Part shown: one piece after another, positions 33,864 through 49,238 of the stretch
How the letters are laid out: every line of letters starts with the position of its first letter
How positions within the stretch are numbered: position 1 is the stretch's first letter
Source: Podaxis mareebaensis
Taxonomy: Eukaryota > Basidiomycota > Agaricomycetes > Agaricales > Agaricaceae
Direction: 5' to 3'
Length of the DNA stretch: 64,000 nt
Assembly (NCBI GenBank): GCA_018524725.1
Contig: JAEUWP010000077.1
Span: 62,001-126,000 of the forward strand
The notes under the pieces: generated by a model
The model's input: only the letters and a program-made list of their open reading frames with translations
Databases searched by the model: none
What the model was told of the DNA's origin: nothing
Made by a program: the position numbers and the translations under genes

Positions 33864-36800
33864 ATGTACTCATCCGTTCTTTCTTCCCAACAAACCTCAA
33901 GGTTATCGCAAATTAATACCCCTGTAAGCCAGTCCATTATCCTCCATCCAACCGCCAGCGTACTTAACGGTTGCCTTTAGGGTTATTCTGCGCATCCCAG
34001 TCAATTCTCCGTCCGTGTTTTCAAGACACCGACCGTCGGCTCATATTATACCGCCTCCAAATACGACTTGGGTTATCGCTCGGCGGCAGTGCCGTCTGAC
34101 TACTATTCCTCCCGCTATGAGGACCCTCCTTCCCGCTTTCCGTCAGCATCGGACCCTCAGCGGCCGTCACAGTATCCTACATCAATTAAAACATCAAATT
34201 TAACGACTCGGGAGTACAGCGCACGCCCATCTAATGCTCAATCCAACTACACCATAACACGAGGAAACACGAAAGACACATATGTTTATGAACAATCCGA
34301 AGTCTACTCGACATCAGAATACGATGATACCGCCACAAATGAGTCATACTCACCTACTTCTCCCGCAATGTCGACTGATAGCCTGATGACGCTAAAGAGC
34401 CCCCTCCCGAGTCCATTGACGGAAGAGGACAGCATGACTTCAACGAGGCACAACTCGATGTCTATCCCAGCGCCACCCCTACCAACAGGGCCGACGACGG
34501 GTAGATCTTATCCATCGAGCCACGAGGACGTGCTCCGATCAGGTGACGAAACTCATTTACGGCCGAATTCAATCCAAGGCCACAGCACCACGACATCTAC
34601 ATCCCCTCCCTCCACTTTTGCAACCGACACCCGTCCATCGAGCACGAACACAACCTCCTACACAACTCCTGCACCTCCTGCTGCTGTTCCTGTTCCTCCA
34701 GCCTCCGCGACTTCGTCTGGTGGGTACACATGGCACCATGCGATACCGACCATCCCTCCGTCAGAGGCAGACACAGAGGACGTTTCCCTCGAGGCACGCA
34801 TGAATGCAGAATTCAATGCTGTCTCCACAGGCTCTCTATACACCTCCCCAAGCACCGATAATGCCGACCCGAGTCGCGGCCCTGTCCCAATCTCCATCCC
34901 GGTTCCATCGGTTCGTGAGAGGAGCAGCCCGCCATATGCCTCGTCTGTGTCCTCAGGTGCCGGGAGATTGGAAAACGGGCGCCTTCATGTTACGGTACCT
35001 GGTGCTGTTGTTACCACAGTGTCGGACGATCTGTCTTCGGCAAGGGAACCGCTCACTTTAATTGCGAGGAGTCCCGCAAGTTCTACTGTCGTAGAGTCAT
35101 TGGAGGAAGGGAGGGCCCCGTCATATATGCACCATCGAAATTCCACTGTAGTACTTGGCGAACGTGATCAGTTCTTACCCCCTTTCGCCGACGATCGCTG
35201 GGTGAATGATCAAGAGAGGGAACGATATAGTTCAGTGTCGTATCAACGAGTACCCATACCAGCACCCGTTCCGGAATTACGCAGGGAGTACTCTACAGGT
35301 ACGACGTCTCGCTCTGTGGCGTCCAGTACCAATGCCACATACCACTCTTCTCCACCTCGCACGTCTAATGTTGAGGAACGACCCCCTCCAGTTCCTCTCA
35401 CACCCACGCCAACTTCTCGCCCTCGTCGGGATTCGAGAACTGGCTACTCTGCTCCACCTCCTCGACCCGAGGTGACAAGGAGATCGTCGGATGGGCGGGA
35501 TTCCTCTCCGCCAAGTCGTCCGTCCCCTCCACGCCAGGAAGAGACTAAGCTGGATACAAGTCCCAGGCGTCGGACTGAGAGTGCCCTTGGCCTACATATA
35601 CCTGAACCCACTTCATCTAGTCGGGCAGGGGGCGCATATGCGCCTCCGAGTATTCGTTCTGATGTCCAGCAGCCCCCACATCCTTCTTCCAGGGTGGACC
35701 GCAGATCCAGTCCTCCAACAGCATTCTCGGGAAACACGTACCGCTCCCAAAGCGTTACCCCTCCCGAACCATCTCATCGCTACACATCCGATTCTTCGCG
35801 TACACGCCCTCAGAGCAACTCACCACCTGAGAGCTATCGCAAACCGGCTGCGCTTCAATCTGACGATTCATATCGTACTACTCATTCAACCTCAGATCCG
35901 TACCGATCCCAAAGTGGCGTACCTTATCGCCCCCAGAGCACAGTTCCCTCTTCAATCCCATATCGCACCACTACCTCCACAGACCCTTATCGCCCACAGT
36001 CCACAGCTCCCCCAGAGTCTTCATACCGTTCTTCATTTTCCACTCGGCAACCTCCTGCTGCGTATACAGATCCCGGATACCTACCGCAGATGACTACTAT
36101 GATACCATCGTCGTCACCATCACACCCAATTACGCAAAATGATACTCGACCACCTGCGACGAGGTCCAGGACAAACTCCGGGTCATGGTCACGTAACGCC
36201 ACCGCAGGTTCTACTCCAGCTTCTAGCAAACCCCCTAGTCCTCCGTCTCGGCATGCTCAGACGCCTGCGCCACGATCGAGTTCAAGACCTACCTCGCCTA
36301 TCTCTCATGAGGCTCCACCATCTTCACGCGTGCCTACCACACCTAGGGAGGCTAACAGCCACCGGGATCAACGGGCACCACAATCTGCTTACAGTTCCAC
36401 GGCTGCCCAGCCCGTTGGCGTTCCAGCGAGGGATATTCAAGGTCAGCGAGATCAGCGTGGTTCACCACCAAGCTATACCGCTGCGGTCACCTCTAGTTCT
36501 CCCAAAGAGGCCTACTCCTCGTCTCCCCCGCGTGACGTCCGCAGCTCTCTCAAACACCGTGATGGCAGTGATGATTCTGACTATTCTGTTGAGAAGCCCA
36601 ACCCGAAGACGAAATCTGTGTTGACTGTGCGGAACCCTTCACCTTCAGAAACAAGTACCGAGAGATCTTCAAGCCCACCCCGTACGCAGCAGTCGACAAC
36701 TGTCTCCCAGCCTGGGCGTCGACAGTCTGACGCTGCCGAACGACAGAGTCAAAACAAAACCCCCTTCCCTACTCCGCCATATACCGCCTCGACAACGCCT

Positions 36801-37355
36801 ACGACGGCCACAGCTTCAGCGAGACGCTCGACCTTGCCGTATGATGCACGAACCAATGGTCAAGTTAGTATCAACGACTACGGACGCCCTACAACACACG
36901 TCCCGTTTGCACCCGAACGACCCCAACGCCGTTTCTCCGTTAGCGAGCAAGCGGACGGTCCGAGCTTCTCTATGAACACTACCGGACGGGCGTCTGGGCC
37001 GTTGGCACGATGTGTGAGGTGGAACGAGAACCTTATTTGTCCGTCACCCGTGTTTCCGAATAGGCGGAAGGGGTGGTTTAACCGCAGAGGGTAAATTCTA
37101 TTGCTTAGCTATCTTTCTGCGCTAACAATTGCTGATGCGCTTTGTTCGCGAAATGGTAGGGACCAATTGTGGACTAACGAGGGTGCATATAAGCCTCCTG
37201 CACCCGGTGATGAGTATCCTCCCGATCTTGACGATTATCCGGAGTTTGGACAAGGATGGATGAACGAGGAAGGTGTGAGAATTGATATGTCCCATCGTTT
37301 GATTCCGAAAGTTCCACTTCGCTCGGCCTTGAAGCAGCCCAAGGCTTTGTCCTGA
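33864..37355 (+). CDS. Large intrinsically disordered Ser/Pro/Arg-rich protein with a conserved C-terminal tail
   Basis: About 1120 residues, function unknown. Three exons: 33864-33923 (MYSSVLSSQQTSRLSQINTP), 33981-37090, 37160-37355. The first intron is supported because the frame is open back to acceptor ctttag at 33980 (GYSAHPSQFSVRVFKTPTVG), and a start codon lies just before the matching donor. The second restores KGWFNRRGDQLWTNEGAYKP. The middle is low complexity, rich in Ser, Pro, Thr and Arg, with a run of YRxQS-like units (DPYRSQS, PYRPQS, DPYRPQS) near 35730-36010. The C-terminus (RCVRWNENLICPSP then WMNEEGVRIDMSHRLIPKVP) looks ordered and constrained. There is no signal peptide or membrane segment. 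A cytoplasmic scaffold is possible but only a guess. Confidence 0.75.
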
Positions 37356-38068
37356 ATGGCAATACTTCAACAACTTTTTCAATAAATGTCTGCACAAGGT
37401 TTTGTATCTATTCGCATCTGCCTTTTCACTCGACTATGGCAAGTCGGTTATTATTATGTGGTGCTGTACGTTCAGCGAGGCGTCGTATTCTATTTATTGA
37501 ACGGGACGTTGGCCCGGTCGCAGTCGCGGTTGGCTCTTGGAACAGGCGGTAGAAACGGGTTTTCTGCTACTCGTTGTTTCGAATATTTTCGTCCTTCAGG
37601 CGTGGTCTTTTCATTCGTTGTCGTTTTCACTCCCTTCTTCGGTTTGCTTTCCTTTTTCGTCAGATTGGGATACAAAGCATGTTTTGAAGCTTCTTCAATA
37701 CAACTCGTTATGCATTTTACTCAATGATGGCAGGGCTCAGACTTTCAACCAAGAGCCTCGCCGAAGCTGGATCACAGAACGCATGGCACGCGGGGAAGGT
37801 TGAGCGGCCGGGTCTTCTCGGGCCGCATAACAACTCAAACTCATTATTCCTGCAGGCACAACGGGGACCCACGACGTACAACTCCCGAATATATATCCCT
37901 TTGTGGAAATTTCTAATAATGACAGCGACCCTGAATCAAGTCACCTGGAGGCCACGAGCAAAAGATCCTATAGTCGGTTCCTGACTCATCCGAACTACCA
38001 CGTTCTTACTTACTTGCACACCCAAACGCTTGCCATCCAATCACTCAATTTCAATATCCACTTTGGTT
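37356..38068. other. Intergenic region
   Basis: 3' UTR of the disordered-protein gene and promoter of the next gene. Short open frames on both strands have T-rich, unconstrained composition. Nothing recognised. Confidence 0.45.
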
Positions 38069-38650
38069 ATGGCTTCTGCTGCTCCTTCATCTCCTGTGCA
38101 AAAGCTTGGACGTCCACAAACACCATCACATCTCCTCCAATTTGGTGGCTTTGTCGTTTCGAATGAAGGGATTGCACGGTGGGGATCAAGACTCACGGAC
38201 CCTCCCCACACATTCCCTCCTGACGCGTCTCTCGTTGCGTCCCATGAGGTGCACAAAAAGCTCAAGGAACTCAACCTAGCTGGACTTTTGAACGTCGGCA
38301 CACTGGAGAACCCACGTTTTATCGTATTCACCAAGAACAAGGTGCTACCTTATCGCGAAAACGTACATGAGAGAGATTTGGCACCGCTTCAAGTCGATAA
38401 ATGGGACAAGTGGACTTTGAAGGTCATGATTCAGGAGCTGCGTACGTTATTTCACTTATTGCATCTAGTCATAATTTTGGATGTGGGACAATTGACTTTT
38501 CGTGCGATGATGCCTCGTGTTATAGATGTCGACCCGAGCGAGGTTACGGCGTTCAAGTCTGTTCTACCCAATGATATGCCTCATGACCCTGATGTGTTCG
38601 GAGAAATGTCGAGGTCAGAGATGGAAGAGTGGTGGAAGGATGTCCTCTGA
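38069..38650 (+). CDS. Conserved hypothetical protein, about 165 residues
   Basis: The best start is MASAAPSSPVQKLGRPQTPS at 38069; an upstream in-frame ATG at 38030 is possible but its codons look like leader sequence. An 84-nt intron (38442-38525, gt..ag) is inferred, joining MIQELH to VDPSEVTAFKSVLPNDMPHD. Reading through the intron keeps the frame open, so an unspliced form cannot be excluded. FGGFVVSNEGIARWGSRLTD and LNVGTLENPRFIVFTKNK look like an ordered alpha/beta fold, and the C-terminus is acidic (MSRSEMEEWWKDVL). I do not recognise the family. There is no signal peptide or transmembrane helix. Confidence 0.6.
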   Translation: MASAAPSSPVQKLGRPQTPSHLLQFGGFVVSNEGIARWGSRLTDPPHTFPPDASLVASHEVHKKLKELNLAGLLNVGTLENPRFIVFTKNKVLPYRENVHERDLAPLQVDKWDKWTLKVMIQELRTLFHLLHLVIILDVGQLTFRAMMPRVIDVDPSEVTAFKSVLPNDMPHDPDVFGEMSRSEMEEWWKDVL

Positions 38651-40232
38651 ATTAGGGAACATTTTTATACCCATCATCGTGGTGCGTCAACGTCCTATTA
38701 TGTTGACGGGGACATTACTATGCCTTTCAGCTCCCGGTTGCCCCCTTTCTGCATCGCCTTAGATTGTTTCTCGTCATGTCGCCATAGATTATAGATGTGT
38801 CACATGGTATTCTACATAGCAAACCCCCATCCCGTCTTTGGGTCCAAAGACCTGGCGATGATTTGCACAAGTAATAGATTCACGTCAACCAACTGATTGC
38901 ATGCGCTTGAGAAGGGCGTTAAGATCGATATCAATATCTGATATACAATCGGTGCAGTGTTAAATCGATGCAGTACTTTTGTTCCTGGAGTGTAGGACAT
39001 CCGTACCCCAACGTGGGACGGTAATCCTCATTACATTATGAAGTAGCCACGAGGCCGAACATATACGCCAAACCCAGGGACCGTCCGCGTAAATTCTGTG
39101 GACTGGGCGAAGCAAAAGAGAAGGAAGCTACAGGAAGTATGTAGAAGTAACCGATGCTGATTAAAAAAATGAGTGTTACAACTTCCAACGGGGGTGGCTG
39201 GGAGATCAGTAAATTAGGCAGCCAGTATATGGTAGAAGGGACGATATCTTATTATGCCTCCCTTTTTATGGCTTGGACTCTACGACCCCCGAAGAGGCCG
39301 AGGACGTAGCCGAAAACCACTTTTGTAATAGCAGAATTCTGATGTCGTCCGGTATTTAAACAAGGATATCCCATATTATGTCCTGCAGTAGTCGTGTTAG
39401 GAAAGGCAAGGCCTAGTCCGCATTACACCCACTCCTAGAATGGCTAGGTCGTGGAGGCTTCAAGAGGCTTCCGGGGTAAAAATTTGAGGTAATTTCCAGT
39501 ATTCAACCTCCGGTGGGCATGAGATGATGAGCAGCGCTTGGACTTGATAGACTGCCCCCGCTATGCCTTACCCAGCTACTGATTGCGTGCTGCGGCGTCT
39601 CACGGGCCGTGCCAGACAGGACAAAAGCTTAATTCAACTCATTTGGCGAGAATATCAGACGACAAACCTTGAGAGCGTCCTACTGCTGATTAAATCTCCA
39701 CCCTAATTGTCTAGTTGTGGGATCTGAAATTTCGATGTCTTTATACCAGGTTCATCATACATTGACACTAGCAGATCAATCGCAGTTTGCCTCGGGACCT
39801 GGAAACTTCCGTTGTTGGAGAAGTCGATGGTGTCAACGTTATCTATAGCATCCATCGATAGCTAACGAAGACTTATAATCTAGCGAGTTTCGTCCACGGG
39901 GAGGTGCCGTTTAGCTATATATGGGTATCGGTCGTTCCTTTGAACCGGTAACAGGAACGATACGAGACACTCGGAATTTTAAGAACGGGCACGATCTCTT
40001 GCGGTTGTGTATGTATCGTCGATATAGGTTGTGATTTCCTGGTGCATGAGATCTCGGCAGGAGGGAGCCGAAAAACACTGCATAATCGTTCATAGCTTGT
40101 CCTCATAAAAACAGACCACCTAGAACCGTCTATCTCCGTTCTTGAAGCTTGAAGCTTGAGCTTCTGTTAATCAACTAGACTCACATGAGTGAAAAATACA
40201 CAAGTTACTCGTACACGCGCATTCAGATCAAC
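38651..40232. other. 1.6-kb region without a supported gene
   Basis: No open frame longer than about 65 codons and no repeats or inverted ends were seen. It separates the convergent 3' ends of the unknown plus-strand gene and RECQ1. It may contain relics too decayed to recognise. Confidence 0.45.
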
Positions 40233-43856
<3,624 letters not shown>

Positions 43857-44329
43857 GTAGAGATGGATGGTGGCAGGAGGCAAGTCGCGTAACGACGCGT
43901 CGTAAGTGATAAATGAGAAAGTTCGCACGCCCCACTCTTGTCCCGTCCAGGTCTTTCAGTATTGGACATTTGGAAAACTCAGAATCACTCGAGGACTCGC
44001 CTGGTCAGTATGAACGTTCGCGTTGATATATTAGCAAAACCCCAAGTATCGGAGAAATGGCTATGAATCATATACTACTGGTCGTGGAGAGTGTCTATGT
44101 GGTGAGTTAGATTACAAACAACTCGAGAAGGCGCGGCGTAATGCATATATGAAAGAGGGTGAGTATTGTCATAGCATTGACAATGTAGGATAGGAAAAGT
44201 GTGAATATGGAAACGAATGTTTAATAAATATCTGTTTTGCAAAGGTGAGACGAGAACCAAAAGAAAATGCAACAAGCAAAATATATACGGCGGAACAAAC
44301 TGTTAAATTCTCGTCGGGCTCGCCGACGA
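43857..44329. other. Intergenic region
   Basis: Promoter of the RecQ gene and 3' UTR of the next minus-strand gene. No supported gene or repeat. Confidence 0.45.
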
Positions 44330-46491
44330 TTAGAAACCACTCCTCAAAAACATCTCTACAGGAATAGGCTTCCTCCTCAAGCCCATTCCACTCGAGGACG
44401 CACCACTCCAACCGCTACTCGCACTAGCGGATGACGCCTCACTCCCACATTCGCTCACACCACTTGCACTGCACTGGGAGGGACTCCTCCTGACGCCATG
44501 ATAACCGTGATGGCGGCTTGGGCTCGGGCGAGAAGGCGAAGGCTTATGAGGAAGATCATGCGAACGACGAGGAGAGGATGAGGGCGTCCTATCGTACGAC
44601 CTACGAGGACTGGAGAGTGGGCTAGCAGGGTAATACGAATCATGCGAGCGTCTTGGAGAGTAGGGACCATTGTTGTACCCAATAATCAGAATGTCGCCCT
44701 CACTCTCGCTCTTCCTCTTCCTCTTTCCATCTTTCTCCTTCTTCTCCTTGCTTTTCCCTTTGACAGGCGAAGGCGACATTGGCGCTTTGGCGAATTTAGG
44801 TGACATGGGAGTCGAGATAGAGCTGGCGTTGCGCTTGTGCTGTCCCTGGAAGTACATCTTCAACTTTGATGCACCAAGGAACCCGGAACCCGAGGATGCG
44901 TGCTCCTCACGAACCGAGGCAAGCGTAGACGAAGACCATTTGGACTTGAGTCCATGCCTCCGTTCATCAAAGTCCTCATCCTGCATGTCATCTCCAGCGG
45001 GAATTTCCTGGCGGACGACGGGCGGGGAAGGAGGGAATGAGAATGACGAAATCGTCGAGGCAGTAGGGGAACGAGAAGGACGAGGAGGCGTAACAGGAGC
45101 GACAGCTGGAGGTGGTGAAGTCGGGGCAACTGGCGGCGAAGGTGGAGGTGCCGTGCAGATAATCTGTGGTGTAACAATCTCAGCGTCCTGTTCGACCTTT
45201 TCCTCTTCTTCACCAGCTTCCTCAAGGACAAACCCAACGCCTAATCCCTGCTCTTCGATGGGCCTAGGCGACTCAACCGCATTTTCCTTCATCCACAGTT
45301 CCTCCAATCCATGTGCAATATCCGCCTCGAGGTCTATGGGTGATCCCGGTAAGGAGAGAGGCAACATCATAGGACCATCCATCTGAACCACAAAGTCCTC
45401 CGGGAATTCAACCTCAGCACCCCCCTCGAAGCCCTCACGGATACCGGTACACGCGGACTCTTGCGAGTACATGCTCAGAGGACTAGGCTGCGTCCCCGCA
45501 ACGTCATCGGTGTAGAGTGAAAGGGAGAAGGCAGAGCAAGCGTCATCCGGGATGCTCATACGGGGAGGCGGGCGACGAGGAGCGGTGATGGAAAGTGTCT
45601 TTGCACATTTCGGTGAAAGGAACTGCGCAGGGATAGGTGGGACGGGAGGCGCATCAACTGTAGAGAACCGAAGCCCACTGTTGCGCCTGCGTCTCCTCTC
45701 AGGAACAGGAACAGATGAAGGAGAAGTAGGAGAGTCGAATGCAGGTGCAATCGAGATAGAATCCCGATGTGCCGCGGGGAACGATGCAGGTGGAGCGGGA
45801 GATTTGAGAGTAAGGATCTTCGAGAATTCGCGCGTATACCACTCCGAGTCCGAGTCTTCCGAGTCGGACTCTTCAGAACGGTCAATAATGGGGAGCGTTG
45901 GCGGGCGATGAGCCTTGTTGATGACGAGGGGCTTAATAGCGGCTCGCCTCGGGTTGAAAGCAGGGGAGGGCAAAAGGAACTCATCGTCCGACGACGAGGG
46001 CGTCGCAGGCAGACCCGCACTCTGCGAGTCTGGGCTCGAAGGCAATGATGAGCACATTGGGGGTGGTGACTTGCATGGTGACTGTGAAAGGGACGAAGGT
46101 GTTGGGAGTGGTGGTAGCGGGAAATTGTAAGCGACATTCGTGAAGGTGACGACTTCTTCAGCAATATCGTCGAGAGCCGTTCTTAGCTCTGTAGGGGTGA
46201 CATTGAGTGCGTGACGGCGTTGTGCTCTTGTTGTAGGCGTATGAGTGGGAATAGACATGGTGGGCGTCGAGTCGGATTCCTCTTCCGGGATAATATCGAG
46301 GAGACTGCCAGTTGAAGTGCTCAGTATTTTAGATGGCACAGCCCTTGTTCCATTTTTGCGAGTGCGATTGAACTTTGCTTGACGGCGCAGAAGCACATCC
46401 TTCGAGAGAACTGCAGGAAATACATCAATATCCATTTCGAGAACAAGAACAGCAAGTGAGGTAGCTTACAAGTCGAAACAGAGGAACTCAT
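44330..46491 (-). CDS. Intrinsically disordered Ser/Pro-rich protein, about 700 residues
   Basis: Unknown function. A 22-nt first exon (46470-46491, MSSSVST) followed by a 59-nt intron gives MSSSVSTFLSKDVLLRRQAK; a start at 46435 inside that intron is the alternative. The body is low complexity with acidic patches (IDRSEESDSEDSDSEWYTRE), polyproline (PPPSPPVAPTSPPPAVAP), a basic stretch (VKGKSKEKKEKDGKRKRKSE) and Ser-Pro-Arg repeats (SPRRSHDSYYPASPLSSPRR). It ends GLRRKPIPVEMFLRSGF, where the C-terminal MFLRSGF looks conserved. Long open frames on the opposite strand are shadows of its GC-rich biased codons. There is no membrane segment. It is possibly a regulated phosphoprotein, given the many SP sites. 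Confidence 0.7.
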
Positions 46492-47288
46492 GAGAAGTCG
46501 TTGATGGCTATGAAATATTCGTATGCTCAGTCGATGTCGTGAACGTCGAAGGCGATGAAGGTGAATGAGGCAAGGAAACTAATGTTCCTGACATTGTAGT
46601 ATATATCACCCAGGCGTCCCATTGTCCTCGTTGAACAAAAGCTTTGACCGTATTCGGGTGAATTTCCTTTTTTGGTCATCAATCATCACTTGCGCCATTG
46701 TGTTCCCAACCCTGAGCCAATTGTCCTCCTACCTCGCGTAAGGCGTGAAGTCGGGAAGCACATCAGGTGCCTCGTGAATGTTATTAGAAGATGATTCGGT
46801 TTCCAAGTACAACGACAATTTACGCGGGAAACTGACCAAGAATCATCTAAACAGCAGATCCTGTGCAACAATACCACTGCGTTGCATCAAAGCTTGAAGC
46901 ATTCTTCTAGTGTCCTCTAGTCCAAGTACATTACTACCGGTAGAGCTCGGAAGGCTGTTTCATTGATGTCCGCAGGAGCCTTCGACTCACCAACCCATTC
47001 AATGATCCAACCGTTCACACATCAAATCGTGTCACCTACACATAGCATGTACATTTGTCCTTGATCTTAGCCTCAGTCGAGCACTAGGATCTCGGTCTTG
47101 AGCAATTTCATGGAACTTGTTCTGATACCGTCGTACGATGTTAATCACCAACGATCACAGGACTATTCACTGGAGACAGACCCGGATGAAAGACGTGTTC
47201 CAAGCCATGGTACACCTATAGCATCTTATGGAGGGTGAAATGTGATACAAGACGAGTTCGGTCGATATCAAGTACAAAAGCAAGATAT
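46492..47288. other. Intergenic region
   Basis: Contains the promoter of the disordered-protein gene and the 3' UTR of the NLR gene. The small minus-strand open frame at 46686-46877 is not supported. Nothing else was seen. Confidence 0.45.
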
Positions 47289-49097
47289 CTATGGTGCCGC
47301 GTTAATGTTCAGAATAACTACACGGCCAGAATCAAGCCCAAAACATGCAGTGTTACCAGAAAATGCACATGATGCAATCCCGCGATAAGGGGAGGGAATC
47401 CAGCAGTGACAGTGTGCGTTTGCCACCCAGTCACGACCATCAGACAAGGAGAGGGAAAGGGGATGGGACTGAAGAGGGAGCTCAACGTTGGAGTCATTAA
47501 TAAGAATATGGGGCCCTTTTGGAGCCAAGTTCCAAACTTTGTTGATGCCAAGTTGTGATGAGACAACTTGCGAGTCGTCGTGCGAGAAAGCAACAGATGT
47601 CACCGAGTCCGTGTGGCCCTTGAATGTAGCTTCCAACTCGCTTGTCCTCGCATTCCAAATCCTGACTGTCCCACCATCCGATCCGGAGACAACTCGCGAG
47701 TCGTCGTACGAAAAAGCAACGGATGTCACACAATCCGTGCGGCCCTCGAATGTAGCTTCCAACTCGCCTGTCCTTGCATTCCAAATCCTGACTGTCTCAT
47801 CACGCGATCCGGAGACAACTCGCGAGTCATCGTGCGAAAAACCAACAGATGTCACCTCGTCCGTGTGGCCCTCGAATGTAGCTTCCAACTCGCTTGTCCT
47901 CGCATTCCAAATCCTGACTGTCTTATCATCCGATCCGGAGACAACTCGCGAGTCGTCGTGCGAAAAACCAACAGATCTCACCCAATCCATGTGGCCCTCG
48001 AATGTAGCTTCCAACTCGCCTGTCCTCGCATTCCAAATCCTGACTGTCTTATCATACGATCCGGAGACAACTCGCGAGTCGTCGTGCGAAAAACCAACAG
48101 ATGTCACCCAACGCGTGTGGCCCTCGAATGTAGCTTCCAACTCGCCTGTCCTCGCATTCCAAATCCTGACTGTCTCATCATCCGATCCGGAGACAACTCG
48201 CGAGTCGTCGTGCGAAAAACCAACAGATGTCACCCAACGCGTGTGGCCCTCGAATGTAGCTTCCAACTCGCCTGTCCTCGCATTCCAAATCCTGACTGTT
48301 TCATCATGCGATCCGGAGACAACTCGCGAGTCGTCGTGCGAAAAACCAACAGACGTCACCGAATCCGTGTGGCCCTTGAATGTAGCTTCCAACGCGCCTG
48401 TCCTCGCATTCCAAATCCTGACTGTTTCATCACGCGATCCGGAGACAACTCGCGAGTCGTCGTGCGAAAAACCAACAGATGTCACCTCGTCCGTGTGGCC
48501 CTCGAATGTAGCTTCCAACTCGCCTGTCCTCGCATTCCAAATCCTGACTGTCTCATCATCCGATCCGGAGACAACTCGCAAGTCGTCGTGCGAAAAACCA
48601 ACAGATCTTACCCGGTGCGTGTGACCCTCGAATGTAGCTTCCGACTCGCCTGTCCTCGCATTCCAGATCCTGACTGTCTTATCATGCGATCCGGAGACAA
48701 CTCGCGAGTCGTCATGCGAAAAAGCAACAGATCTCACCGAACCCGTGTGGCCCTCGAATGTAGCTTCCAACTCGCCTGTCCTCGCATTCCAAATCCTGAC
48801 TGTCTCATCATACGATCCGGAGACAACTCGCGAGTCGCCGTGCGAAAAAGCAACAGATGTCACCGGACGCGTGTGGCCCTCGAACGTAGCTTCCAACTCG
48901 CCTGTCCTCGCATTCCAAATCCTGACTGTCGCATCACCCGATCCGGAGACAACTTGCCTACTGTCATTTGAGAATGCGACAGAATCGACAGGTGAACCCC
49001 TTGTGAAGCAGAGCTCCATTGGTCCCCATGAGTCAGGTAGACCTAGTACAACCCTTGCCGCCTGTTTCACTTGCGCACCATAGACTTGACGCATCAA
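47289..49097 (-). CDS. WD40-repeat portion of the NLR, possible stand-alone product
   Basis: If the stop at 49239 is real, translation could start at MMRQVYGAQVKQAARVVLGL (49097), giving a 602-residue WD40 protein. Eleven near-identical 42-residue repeats each read roughly SVTSVGFSHDDSRVVSGS, then DETVRIWNARTGELEATF and EGHT. A twelfth is truncated and is followed by a divergent blade. Whether such a product is made is unknown; normally this domain is the ligand-sensing half of the NLR. Its codons remain constrained: no stop or frameshift occurs in 1.8 kb. Confidence 0.6.
   Translation of the reverse strand: MMRQVYGAQVKQAARVVLGLPDSWGPMELCFTRGSPVDSVAFSNDSRQVVSGSGDATVRIWNARTGELEATFEGHTRPVTSVAFSHGDSRVVSGSYDETVRIWNARTGELEATFEGHTGSVRSVAFSHDDSRVVSGSHDKTVRIWNARTGESEATFEGHTHRVRSVGFSHDDLRVVSGSDDETVRIWNARTGELEATFEGHTDEVTSVGFSHDDSRVVSGSRDETVRIWNARTGALEATFKGHTDSVTSVGFSHDDSRVVSGSHDETVRIWNARTGELEATFEGHTRWVTSVGFSHDDSRVVSGSDDETVRIWNARTGELEATFEGHTRWVTSVGFSHDDSRVVSGSYDKTVRIWNARTGELEATFEGHMDWVRSVGFSHDDSRVVSGSDDKTVRIWNARTSELEATFEGHTDEVTSVGFSHDDSRVVSGSRDETVRIWNARTGELEATFEGRTDCVTSVAFSYDDSRVVSGSDGGTVRIWNARTSELEATFKGHTDSVTSVAFSHDDSQVVSSQLGINKVWNLAPKGPHILINDSNVELPLQSHPLSLSLSDGRDWVANAHCHCWIPSPYRGIASCAFSGNTACFGLDSGRVVILNINAAP
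47590..48990 (-). repeat. 126-bp tandem repeats encoding 42-residue WD40 units
   Basis: Eleven full units plus a partial one, alike over almost their whole length. Differences cluster at a few codons: the residue after GHT (D, R, G or H), the next residue (S, E, W, P, R, C), the residue after SGS (D, H, Y, R, G) and two residues later (E, K, A, G). Because the units repeat in frame, two of the opposite-strand frames also stay open; these are artefacts. Confidence 0.95.
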
Positions 49098-49238
49098 TGA
49101 ATTCTTAGGAATCCACGTGAACGCCGACTGGTAAACCTCGAAACAATTCTGCTCAATGCACTCGAAACCCAGCTGCAGGAATCGACGGGCGTCATCAACG
49201 AGTGGTCGTAGATCTTTGACATCTGCAGTTTGGATGCC

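Noticed and set aside
35491..36093. 200-codon plus-strand frame inside the large disordered-protein gene
   Set aside because: Alternate frame of a low-complexity coding exon, with no independent start context or conservation.
44670..45386. 238-codon plus-strand frame
   Set aside because: It is the antisense of the Ser/Pro-rich coding region, whose biased codons leave the opposite strand open.
47590..48990. Regular repeats as a CRISPR-like array
   Set aside because: Units are contiguous 126-bp coding repeats without spacers, and the genome is fungal.
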